The notes under the pieces: generated by a model
What the model was told of the DNA's origin: nothing
Database searches by the model: none
Seen by the model: only the letters and a program-made list of their open reading frames with translations
Position numbers and translations under genes: made by a program
Origin: Roseiarcus sp050012775
GTDB lineage: Bacteria; Pseudomonadota; Alphaproteobacteria; Rhizobiales; Beijerinckiaceae
Length of the DNA stretch: 64,000 bases
NCBI GenBank assembly: GCA_050012775.1
Contig: JBEKGN010000002.1
Span: 211,797-275,796, forward strand
Reading direction: 5' to 3'
Shown here: piece after piece, positions 37,388-45,248 of the stretch
Layout: each line of letters opens with the position of its first letter
How positions within the stretch are numbered: position 1 is the first letter of the stretch

Positions 37388-38593
37388 CTAGGACGCTTCC
37401 GCGCGCCGCGTCTCCAACGCGAAAAAGACGAGCGCGGTCACGGGAAATGCGAGCCCGAACGCGCTCGCCAGGGCCCAGCCGCCTTGCGCATAAGCCCAGG
37501 CGCCGAGCGCGGATCCGAGCGCGCCCGCGGCGAAGAAACTGGCGATGTAAAGGCCGTTGAGACGGCCGCGCGATTCGGCGCCGAGCGCGAAAATGGCGCG
37601 AAAGCCGACTACGAGATTGGCTTGCAGGCCGAAGTCGACAAGGATCGCCGCGCCGACCAGCAGCGTCAGCGCCAGCGCCGATCCGGCCGGGGCGAGATCG
37701 GTGACGAGGAAAGCGACGGCGACGGTGAGGATGGCGAGCCCGGTCGCCACGCGGCTGTGGCCGCGGTCGGCGATGCGGCCGGCGATCGGCGCGGCGATCG
37801 CGCCGGAGACGCCGGCCAGCGCGAACAGCGCGATGCCGCGCTGGGTCAGATGGAACGCATCCGTCAGCAACAGCGGCGTCGTGGTCCAGAACAGGCTGAA
37901 GGCGGCGAAAAGGCAAGATTGATAAAGGGCGCGGCGACGCAGAACGGGCGTCGTCAGCGCCAGCCGGACCATCGACGCCAGAAGCGCGCCATAACGCACT
38001 TGCGCAGTCGGCTGGCGTTTGGGCAGGGCCAGGGCGAGCACGGCGGCGATGGCGACCATGCCGGCCGTCGCGGCGAAAAAGACGGTCCGCCACGACGAAC
38101 TGGCGGCGATGAAGCTCGCAACCGGGCGCGACAGCATGATCCCGAGCGACAGCCCCGTGGTCACCTCGCCGACGACGCGTCCGCGCGTGGCGGCCGGCGC
38201 CATATGGGCCGCTAAAGGCATGAGGACCTGCACGGCGACGGAGCCGAGGCCGATCAACAGCGCGCAGGCCAGGAACGTCGCCGCCTGCGCCGACAGGGCC
38301 GCGCCCAACAGACCGAGGGCGGCGAGGCCGATCGCGCCGAGCGCAAGGCGACGATTTTCGACGCGATCGGCGAGCGGCGCGATCAGCAGGAGCCCCGCGC
38401 CATAGCCGATCTGCATTAGCGTCACGATCAGCCCGGCCGCCTTCGGCGGAAGGCTCAGCGCCGCGCTGATCGGCCCGATCAACGGTTGCGCGTAATAGAT
38501 GTTGGCAGCGATCAGTCCGCTCGCGGCGGCCAGCAGAACCGTCATGCCGGGCGACAGCGACGGCTCGTCGTCGGCGGCGTCGGATTCGGACAA
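37388..38593 (-). CDS. MFS transporter
   Basis: 401 residues with twelve predicted membrane segments. An N-terminal ANIYYAQPLIGPI motif and the loop-2 to 3 element APLADRVENRR (a motif-A variant) fit the YgaY/Ynfm-like drug:proton antiporter group. The start is TTG 38593 with GGAG six nt upstream. Substrate unknown. No operon partner is evident; the 185-bp gap on its upstream side holds no gene. Confidence 0.82.
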   Translation of the reverse strand: MSESDAADDEPSLSPGMTVLLAAASGLIAANIYYAQPLIGPISAALSLPPKAAGLIVTLMQIGYGAGLLLIAPLADRVENRRLALGAIGLAALGLLGAALSAQAATFLACALLIGLGSVAVQVLMPLAAHMAPAATRGRVVGEVTTGLSLGIMLSRPVASFIAASSSWRTVFFAATAGMVAIAAVLALALPKRQPTAQVRYGALLASMVRLALTTPVLRRRALYQSCLFAAFSLFWTTTPLLLTDAFHLTQRGIALFALAGVSGAIAAPIAGRIADRGHSRVATGLAILTVAVAFLVTDLAPAGSALALTLLVGAAILVDFGLQANLVVGFRAIFALGAESRGRLNGLYIASFFAAGALGSALGAWAYAQGGWALASAFGLAFPVTALVFFALETRRAEAS

Positions 38594-38778
38594 GACTGTC
38601 TCCGTGCTGGGAATGGTCGCTTCGCATTGGCGCCAGGGAGCGACGACGCGATCTTGCCGGGGATAGCGAGCCGAGTCGCCGCCCGCAAGGCGGGCGACCG
38701 CATCCGACCGACGACGCGCGGCCCCAGGGCGAGGCGGCTCGGCGCGCTCCGCAGCCTCGACCGCCGGAGCCTAACGGC

Positions 38779-39810
38779 TCAAGCGGTCTGGCCGACCCGC
38801 GCGCCGCCGGCGGCCCGGCTTGCTTCGATATGCTGGAGGAACTGCCGCGCGCTTTCCCGCCAGGTGAAACGCAGCGAATGTTCGCGCGCGCGCTCGCGGG
38901 GAATTTCGAGTGCGGCCAGGCACGCGGCGCCGAGATCGTGGTTGAGCACGCCGGCGCCGCTCTCGCCGATCACGTCGAGCGGCCCGGAGACGGGGAACGC
39001 GGCGACCGGCAGGCCGCTCGCCAACGCCTCGATGAGGACGATGCCGAAGGTGTCGGTTTTCGACGGGAAAACGAAAACGTCGGCGGTTGCGTAAATTCGC
39101 GCCAGCGCTTCGCCATAGAGCGCGCCAAGAAAATGCGCGTGGGGATAGCGGCGCTCGAGCGTCGTGCGCGCCGGACCGTCGCCGACGACGACGACCGAGC
39201 CGGGCAGCTTCAGTTCGAGCAGCGCTTCGAGGTTTTTTTCGACGGCGACGCGGCCGACGCAGAGAAAGATCGGACGCGGCAAATCGACCGCGTCGGCCGG
39301 CCGCGGTCGATAGAGCGCGTGGTCGACGCCGCGGGTCCACACTTTGACGCGATCGAATCCGCGCAGGGTCAGTTCGTTCTTGATCGACGTCGTCGGCGCG
39401 AGGGTCGCGGCCGCCGGCGCGTGAAACCGGCGAAGCGCGGCGTAGGTGAAGACTTCGGGAAGGCGCGTGCGCGCGGCGATGTATTCGGGAAAGCGCGTGT
39501 GATAGCTGGTGGTGAACAGCTTGCCGCGCTTGCGGCAATAGCGCCGCGCCGCCCAGCCGATCGGGCCTTCGGTGGCGATGTGGATGTGATCGGCGCCGGC
39601 TGCGTCGATGCGCCGCGCCACTTCCCAGGGCGAGGCCAGCGCCAGACGAATGTCGGGATAGGTCGGCATCGGCAGGGAGGGAAAGCCCTGCGGCGTCAGG
39701 AAGATGAATTCCGCTTGCAGTTCACGCGCCGCCGCCGACATCCGCTCGAGGGTATGGACGACGCCGTTGACTTGGGGCCGCCATGCGTCGGTTGCGACCA
39801 ATATTCTCAT
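38779..39810 (-). CDS. agt: GT4 glycosyltransferase, Agt-like glycolipid synthase
   Basis: 343-residue GT-B enzyme. The N-terminus has MRILVATDAWRPQVNGVV, the donor domain has VGRVAVEKNLEALL near 195, and the nucleotide-sugar motif PSKTDTFGIVLIEALASG lies near 255-272. It overlaps the stop of the metallophosphoesterase gene (ATGA). Such PlcP-Agt pairs replace phospholipids with glycolipids (monoglucosyl- or glucuronosyl-diacylglycerol) during phosphate limitation: PlcP makes diacylglycerol and Agt glycosylates it. The assignment rests on gene pairing and family resemblance. A mannosyltransferase or other glycosyl donor is possible. Confidence 0.72.
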   Translation of the reverse strand: MRILVATDAWRPQVNGVVHTLERMSAAARELQAEFIFLTPQGFPSLPMPTYPDIRLALASPWEVARRIDAAGADHIHIATEGPIGWAARRYCRKRGKLFTTSYHTRFPEYIAARTRLPEVFTYAALRRFHAPAAATLAPTTSIKNELTLRGFDRVKVWTRGVDHALYRPRPADAVDLPRPIFLCVGRVAVEKNLEALLELKLPGSVVVVGDGPARTTLERRYPHAHFLGALYGEALARIYATADVFVFPSKTDTFGIVLIEALASGLPVAAFPVSGPLDVIGESGAGVLNHDLGAACLAALEIPRERAREHSLRFTWRESARQFLQHIEASRAAGGARVGQTA

Positions 39811-40640
39811 CAAGCCGCTTCCGCCTCCGCCTCGGCCGGTTCGTTGGCGCGCGCCGCCGCGGCCAGTTCGCGCTGGCGCTGGGCGAAGGGCTTCGACCAG
39901 AACATGACTTCGAACCTGCCGTCGCCGTGTTCGACGACGAGCGAACAGGATTCGACGAAGTCGCCGGTGTTCACGTAAGTCACGCCGTTGATGTCGCGGA
40001 TCGTGGGATGATGGATATGGCCGCACACCACGCCGTCGGCGCCGCGCCGCTTCGCTTCCCCGGCGAGTTCGCGTTCGAACGAGCCGATGAAATTGACCGC
40101 TTTCTTCACTTTGAGCTTGGCCCAGGCCGAGAACGACCAATAGCCGAAGCCGAAAAGCCGCCGCATCGCGTTGAAACGCGTGTTGATGAACAGCGCCGCG
40201 TCATAGGCCCAGTCGCCGAAATGCGCGAGCCATTTGGAGTGGCGCACCACGACGTCGAATTCGTCGCCGTGCATGACGAGATAGGTTCTTCCGTCGGCCG
40301 CGACATGCATCGCATTGCGCACGATCTCGATGCCGCCGAAACTCAGGCCGATGAACTGCCGCGCGAATTCGTCGTGATTGCCGGGCACGAAGATCATGCG
40401 CGCGCCGTGGCGCACCTTGCGCAGCAGTTTCTGGATGACGTCGTTGTGCGCCTGCGGCCAATACCAGCCCGAGCGCAGCCGCCACCCGTCGATGATGTCG
40501 CCGACGAGAAAGATCGTGTCCGCGTCGTTGTGGCGCAGGAAATCCAACACCAGTTCCGCTTGGCAACCGCGCGAGCCCAGATGCAGATCGGAGATGAAGA
40601 TCGTGCGGTAGCGTCGGATCGTGTCGTCTGATTTGGCCAC
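39810..40640 (-). CDS. plcP: PlcP-like metallophosphoesterase (phospholipase C)
   Basis: 276 residues. A binuclear metal site of the calcineurin-like fold: FISDLHLG near residue 15, VGDIIDGW near 46, PGNHDE near 83, MHGDEFD near 123 and GHIHHP near 200. Often annotated UDP-2,3-diacylglucosamine diphosphatase, but this subgroup with WYWPQAHNDV and a downstream GT4 matches rhizobial PlcP, which converts phosphatidylcholine/ethanolamine/glycerol to diacylglycerol under phosphate starvation. Start GTG 40640 with GAGG just upstream. No Pho box of the CTGTCAT type was recognised within about 100 bp upstream, so PhoB control is unproven here. Confidence 0.75.
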   Translation of the reverse strand: MAKSDDTIRRYRTIFISDLHLGSRGCQAELVLDFLRHNDADTIFLVGDIIDGWRLRSGWYWPQAHNDVIQKLLRKVRHGARMIFVPGNHDEFARQFIGLSFGGIEIVRNAMHVAADGRTYLVMHGDEFDVVVRHSKWLAHFGDWAYDAALFINTRFNAMRRLFGFGYWSFSAWAKLKVKKAVNFIGSFERELAGEAKRRGADGVVCGHIHHPTIRDINGVTYVNTGDFVESCSLVVEHGDGRFEVMFWSKPFAQRQRELAAAARANEPAEAEAEAA

Positions 40641-40782
40641 GGTAGCCTCACCGGTCGCGCGTTAACGGCTCGTTATCGTTCTCCTTGCGCAGATTCTCAT
40701 GTCGGCGGGATGACAAACGCCGAGGCGATCGCGCGCGCGTCGCGGCGCGCGATTTTGCTCGGACCGGTGAGCCGATTGGCGC

Positions 40783-41466
40783 TCAGGCCGCTATGTGCTT
40801 GAACATGTGGCGGCGGGCCTCGTCGTCCATCGTCGCCTTGAACGCGAATCGATCCTTCAAGGTCTTGGCGCGCGAGGCCGCGGGCCGCGCCTCGATCTCG
40901 TCGTGCAGCCGCTTGAGATGGGGAAAGCTCGCCCAGGCGTCGTCGCCGAGAATGAAGGGAACCATGCGCGCCCAACCCCACACGTCCATATCGACGATCG
41001 TATAAGCGTCGCCGACCATGTAGCGGCGATCGGCGAGGCGCTTGTCGAGGATGGAAAAATGGCGACGCGCCTCGAATTGATAGCGATCGTTGGCGTAAGG
41101 GATTTTCTCCTTGGCGAAGTGCTTGAAGTGGACCGCCTGGCCGCAGAACGGGCCGACCCCGGTGGCCACGAACATCAGCCACGACAAGAGCTCGCCGCGC
41201 GCCGACGGCGTCGCGGCAGGCAGGTACTTGCCGGTCTTTTCCGCGAGGTAGAGCAGGATCGCGTTGCTGTCGAAGACGGTCGTCTCGCCGTCGACGATGG
41301 CCGGAACCTTGCCGTTCGGATTCACCTTGAGATAGTCCGGCGCGAATTGCTCACCCTTGCGCGTGTCGACGGGAATCGCCTCGTAAGGCAGCCCGGACTC
41401 TTCCAGCAACAACGCGACCTTCGTCGGATTCGGCGAGCCGTTGAAGTAGAATTTCAGCATGGACAT
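40783..41466 (-). CDS. Glutathione S-transferase
   Basis: 227 residues. The N-terminal thioredoxin fold has FNGSPNPTKVALLLEES, with the serine or asparagine of GSPNPTK as likely catalytic group, and NGKVPAIVDG and FDSNAILLYLAE supplying the glutathione site near residues 50-75. The C-terminal helical domain includes DAYTIVDMDVWGWA (N-capping aspartate near 160). It resembles YfcG/Ure2p-like nu-class GSTs, which often act as disulfide reductases. The start at 41466 has AAGGAG upstream; 41460 also starts in frame. Single gene. Confidence 0.85.
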   Translation of the reverse strand: MSMLKFYFNGSPNPTKVALLLEESGLPYEAIPVDTRKGEQFAPDYLKVNPNGKVPAIVDGETTVFDSNAILLYLAEKTGKYLPAATPSARGELLSWLMFVATGVGPFCGQAVHFKHFAKEKIPYANDRYQFEARRHFSILDKRLADRRYMVGDAYTIVDMDVWGWARMVPFILGDDAWASFPHLKRLHDEIEARPAASRAKTLKDRFAFKATMDDEARRHMFKHIAA

Positions 41467-41569
41467 CTGCGCTCCTTTGGCCGCTTCGGGGCCCTTGACC
41501 CGACATTTCGTCGATGGATGGCCGGACGGAGAAGTTGATCCCGTGCGAATGTCAATGGCGACGAGCCGC

Positions 41570-42442
41570 CTATTCCAGCCCCGCCCACGCCAGCGCCTTC
41601 TTGGCGCGCGTCCAATGCGGCAGATCGAGCATTTCGCCGTCGAGGGAGACGACGCCGGCGCCGGGCGCGGCGGCGAAGGCGGCGATCACGGCTCGAGCGC
41701 GCGCGATCGCCTCCGCCGAGGGCGTGAAGACCTGGTTGATGACAGGGACTTGCGCGGGATGGATCGCCATTTTCGCCAGGAAGCCGTCGCGGCGCGCGGC
41801 GAGCGCTTCGGCGCGCAGGCCCTCGGCGTCGCGGAAATTGGTGAAGACCGAATCGATCGCGCTCACGTTCGCCGCCACGGCGCCGATCAGCGTCATCGCG
41901 CGCGCGAGTTCATAGGGGGCGGCATAGGCGCCGTTGGGGAGCCGATTGGTCTCCGCGCCGAGATCGGCGCTCAAGTCCTCGCCGCCCCAGGCGAGGCCTT
42001 CGAGCCGGCGGCTGCATCCGCGATAGCTCTCGAAGCCGAATAGGGCTCTCGCGCTCTCGGTGGCGATGGCGAGAATGCGCGTCGCGCCGTCGGCGAGGCC
42101 ATGCTCGGCCTCGCGCACCGCGAGTTTCGCGCCGAGTTGCTGCACGCTGGCGCCGCCGAGGCTCTTGGGCAGCACGATCGCGTCGGGCGCTTCGGGCATG
42201 ACGGCCTCGAGATCGGCGTCGGTAAGACCGCCGCCGAGCGGATTGACGCGCACGAAGAGGCGGGGGCGGGGCTCGCGCCGGCGCGCCTCGCGCAGAAACG
42301 CCGCGGCGACCGCGCGAGCGGCGGGCTTGGCGGAAGACGCGACGGAATCCTCGAGGTCGACGATCAGGGCGTCGGCTTCGCTCGACAGCGCCTTGGCGAG
42401 TTTCTTTTCATCGTCGGCGGGCACGAACAGCAGCGAGCGCAT
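41570..42442 (-). CDS. HpcH/HpaI (CitE-like) CoA-ester lyase or thioesterase
   Basis: 290-residue TIM-barrel. The N-terminal RSLLFVPADDEKKLAKAL and ALIVDLEDSV (residues ~27-36, Mg/CoA site), an arginine in FVRVNPL near 74, ATESARALF near 130 and AIHPAQVPVINQVFTPS near 232 are typical of CitE/Mcl proteins. Its size fits (3S)-malyl-CoA thioesterase (Mcl2) or a CitE-like lyase rather than malyl-CoA lyase. It lies 3 bp downstream of a MaoC hydratase, which suggests a mesaconyl/malyl-CoA-type step as in the ethylmalonyl-CoA route. This is inference from pairing. Confidence 0.8.
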   Translation of the reverse strand: MRSLLFVPADDEKKLAKALSSEADALIVDLEDSVASSAKPAARAVAAAFLREARRREPRPRLFVRVNPLGGGLTDADLEAVMPEAPDAIVLPKSLGGASVQQLGAKLAVREAEHGLADGATRILAIATESARALFGFESYRGCSRRLEGLAWGGEDLSADLGAETNRLPNGAYAAPYELARAMTLIGAVAANVSAIDSVFTNFRDAEGLRAEALAARRDGFLAKMAIHPAQVPVINQVFTPSAEAIARARAVIAAFAAAPGAGVVSLDGEMLDLPHWTRAKKALAWAGLE

Positions 42443-42445
42443 CGC

Positions 42446-42946
42446 TCAGACTTCCACGCTGGCGGGCGCCGGCCGGCGGACCATGAAGGCGGCGCGCCGG
42501 CATTCCGCGACCAGGGTTCCGTCCTGTTTGAAGGCGCGGTGCCGGAATTCGACCAGCCCGGCGTCCGCGCGCGATTTCGACAAGCGCTTGGCCAGGACTT
42601 CGGTGGTCGCGCTCACCGTGTCGCCTTCGAACAGCGGCGCCGGGAAGATCACGTCGTTCATGCCGAGATTGGCGATCGTCGTGCCGACCGTGGTGTCGTT
42701 GACGGAGATGCCGATGAGCAGGCCGAGCGTGAACAGCGAGTTCATCAGCGGACGGCCCCATTCGGTCTCGGTGGCGCAGAAATGCGCGTCGATATGCAGC
42801 GGTTGCGGGTTCAGCGTCATGTTGGAGAACAGCATGTTGTCCATTTGGGTGACGGTGCGCGTCAGGCGATGACGAAACACCTTGCCGACCTCGAAATCCT
42901 CGAAATACAGCCCGCCACGCGGGTGAGACGGTCCGGATTGTGTCAT
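42446..42946 (-). CDS. MaoC-family (hot-dog) dehydratase
   Basis: 166 residues. The hydratase-2 element lies early (LNPQPLHIDAHFCATETEWG near 46-65, with the Asp and His that activate water). A conserved FPAPLFEGDTVSATTEV stretch follows near 101-117. Single hot-dog fold, half the size of mesaconyl-CoA hydratase (Mcd, double hot-dog), so substrate assignment is open. First gene of a two-gene unit with the CitE-like gene. Divergent from DUF2336 with 95 bp between. Confidence 0.82.
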   Translation of the reverse strand: MTQSGPSHPRGGLYFEDFEVGKVFRHRLTRTVTQMDNMLFSNMTLNPQPLHIDAHFCATETEWGRPLMNSLFTLGLLIGISVNDTTVGTTIANLGMNDVIFPAPLFEGDTVSATTEVLAKRLSKSRADAGLVEFRHRAFKQDGTLVAECRRAAFMVRRPAPASVEV

Positions 42947-43041
42947 TTTGAACCTTTTTGCTCAGCCTCTTAATCGGTCGTTTACCGTAAATCAGCGATG
43001 AATGGAGCGATGATCAAGTCGGGAACGCTTCGGAGCAAGGC

Positions 43042-44487
43042 GTGAGAGAGATCGAAGCCGTCGCCGAACGGCCGCTGGCCCTCGACGCCGGCGAGCCCAG
43101 CATTGTGCGTCGATTTCTCGCCTGGACGCAACGGGCCGACGCGGAAGGCCGCGCCGAGGCCGCGAGCGCGCTGGCGCGCGCTTATCTCTATTCCGATCTG
43201 GCGCCGGAAGCGCGCGCCGAAGCGGCGCTGGGGCTGACGGCGGTGCTCGACGACCCTTCGGCGCTGGTGCGCCGCGCCCTCGCCGAAGCCCTGGCGAGCG
43301 CCGCCGAGGCGCCGCGCCATATCGTGCTCGCGCTCGCCTGCGATCAATCGGAGGTGGCGAGCGTCGTTCTCGCCCGCTCGCCGGCGCTCACCGACGCCGA
43401 ACTCGTCGATTGCGCCGCGGCCGGCGACGTCGCGGCGCAGGCCGCCCTGGCGCGGCGTCCGCGCCTCAGCGCCGGCGTCGCGGCGGCGCTCGCCGAAATC
43501 GGCCAGCGCGATGCGGTTCTCGCTCTCGCCGACAATCTCGAGGCCGATCTGCGCCCGAGCGTGCTGTGGCGCATTTTCGAGCGATTCGGCGAAGACGCCG
43601 AGGCGCGCGAGGCCCTGCTTTCGCGGCCCTGGCTCCCCCCGGCGCTGCGCAACGAACTGGCGGCGGCGACCGCGCGCGCGCTCGCCGATTTCGCCGCGCG
43701 CTGCGATTGGCTGAGCCCACAGCGCGCCACGCGCATCGCGCGCGAGGCGCGCGAACAGGCGACCGTCACGATTCTCCGTTCGAGCGACGGCGAGGAACTC
43801 GGCGAACTCGTGCGCCGCATGCGCGCGGGCGGCACGCTCACGGTGGCGGCGCTGATGCGCGCCTTGCTCTGCGGCGACCGCGGCTTCTTCATCCAGGCGT
43901 TGGTCGAGATTTCCGGCCTCTCCGAGCGGCGGGTCGCCGCCTTCGCGCGCAACCCCGAGAGCCATGGCTTCGCCGCGCTCTACGGCAAGGCGCGCTTGCC
44001 CCCGGCGTTCCTGCCCGCCTTCCGCGCCGCCTTGGCGGGCGTCGAGGCCTCAAAGCTCGCCCGCGGCGACAAAATCTCACGCGCCTTGGCCGAGCGGGTG
44101 CTCGAAGCCTGCGGAGCGAGCGGCGGCCCCGGCCTCGCGCCGATCCAGTCGCTGCTGTGGCGCTTGGCCGCCGAAGCCGCGCGCGAGGATGCGCGCGACT
44201 TCGCCGAGGACGCGGCGCGCATGGCCCCGCCGCGATGGATCGCCTCGCGGCTCGATGCGCCGAGCTACGCGCCTCTGTTGATCGAGGCGGTGGCCGCCGC
44301 GCTGGAAGACTTCGAGGCGCCGCCGGCGGAGGCGCCGTGCGATGCGCTCGAACTGGAATCCGAGGAGGGCGCCGCGCCGCCGGTGGAAGCGCCGGCCGTT
44401 CGGCTCGCCCTGGACTTCGCGGACGATCCGGCGCCGCCGGTGCAATTGCCCGAGGATATGCTGATCGCGCTTGCGGATGCGGCGTGA
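43042..44487 (+). CDS. DUF2336 domain protein
   Basis: 481 residues, nearly all alpha-helical, rich in Ala, Arg and Glu, with HEAT-like helical repeats across residues ~15-380 and a long acidic-proline tail after ~410. DUF2336 proteins are restricted largely to alphaproteobacteria and have no established biochemical role; the repeats suggest a scaffold. Start is GTG 43042 with GGAGCAAGG before it. Monocistronic, convergent with the FrnE-like gene (28 bp apart). Confidence 0.75.
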   Translation: MREIEAVAERPLALDAGEPSIVRRFLAWTQRADAEGRAEAASALARAYLYSDLAPEARAEAALGLTAVLDDPSALVRRALAEALASAAEAPRHIVLALACDQSEVASVVLARSPALTDAELVDCAAAGDVAAQAALARRPRLSAGVAAALAEIGQRDAVLALADNLEADLRPSVLWRIFERFGEDAEAREALLSRPWLPPALRNELAAATARALADFAARCDWLSPQRATRIAREAREQATVTILRSSDGEELGELVRRMRAGGTLTVAALMRALLCGDRGFFIQALVEISGLSERRVAAFARNPESHGFAALYGKARLPPAFLPAFRAALAGVEASKLARGDKISRALAERVLEACGASGGPGLAPIQSLLWRLAAEAAREDARDFAEDAARMAPPRWIASRLDAPSYAPLLIEAVAAALEDFEAPPAEAPCDALELESEEGAAPPVEAPAVRLALDFADDPAPPVQLPEDMLIALADAA

Positions 44488-44515
44488 GAGCGGGCGTCGC
44501 CCGGCGGCGCGGCTC

Positions 44516-45184
44516 TCACGCCACCTCGACGCCCGCCAGGCTGGCGCGCGCCTGCGCGATCGCCTTGGCGAGCACGTCGGCGCTCTGCGCGCCGGGCACG
44601 CCAAAGCGTGAGGCGAAGATGAAAAACGGCACGCCGGTCACGCCGAGCGATTGCGCCTGGGCGATTTCGGCGCGCACTTCTTCGACGTCGTGGTCGTCGG
44701 CGAGCAATTTCTCCACGACTTGGCCGTCCATGCCGCATTCGCGCGCGACTTCGACGAGAAGCGCGCGGTCGCCGATGTCGCGGCCTTGCTCGAAATAGAG
44801 CTGGAACAGGCGCTCGACGGCCTTGTCCTGCGCGTCGCCGGCGAAGGCCCACCGGATCAGCCGATGCGCGTCGAGCGTGTTGGGCGCGCGAGCGATCTTG
44901 TCGAAGTCGTAGGCGATGCCGACTTCGGCGCCCAGCGCGGTCAGGCGGGCGTGGATTTCGTCGAGCCGCGAATCGTCGCCGAACTTGTTCTTGAGATAGA
45001 CGCGCCGGTCGACGCCCCCGGCGGGAATCGTCGGGTCGAGCTGGTAGGGCCGCCAGCGCACCGCGAACGGCCCGCCGTCGGCCTCGGCGAGCGCGAGCGC
45101 GAGCCGGCGCTTGCCGAGGTAACACCAGGGGCACACGACGTCGCTGACGACGTCGATGGTCAGGGGTCGCTCGTCTTCGCTCAT
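44516..45184 (-). CDS. FrnE-like DsbA-family cytoplasmic oxidoreductase
   Basis: 222 residues, no signal peptide. Active-site CPWC at residues 18-21 within DVVCPWCYLGKRR, and the cis-proline region GVTGVPFFIFASRFGVPGAQ near 185. The helical insertion matches FrnE/2-hydroxychromene-2-carboxylate-isomerase-type DsbA proteins, linked to oxidative or metal stress in other bacteria. The start at 45184 has GGAGG upstream; a longer frame to 45427 crosses the upstream gene and is rejected. Confidence 0.85.
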   Translation of the reverse strand: MSEDERPLTIDVVSDVVCPWCYLGKRRLALALAEADGGPFAVRWRPYQLDPTIPAGGVDRRVYLKNKFGDDSRLDEIHARLTALGAEVGIAYDFDKIARAPNTLDAHRLIRWAFAGDAQDKAVERLFQLYFEQGRDIGDRALLVEVARECGMDGQVVEKLLADDHDVEEVRAEIAQAQSLGVTGVPFFIFASRFGVPGAQSADVLAKAIAQARASLAGVEVA

Positions 45185-45248
45185 GCCGTCCTCCGTTGCG
45201 CCATTATGACGGCCTGACCCGGCCGGCCGCAACCCGCGGGCGCTCGGA

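Noticed and set aside
40641..40782. Pho box upstream of the plcP-like gene
   Set aside because: No CTGTCAT-type direct repeat could be recognised by eye.
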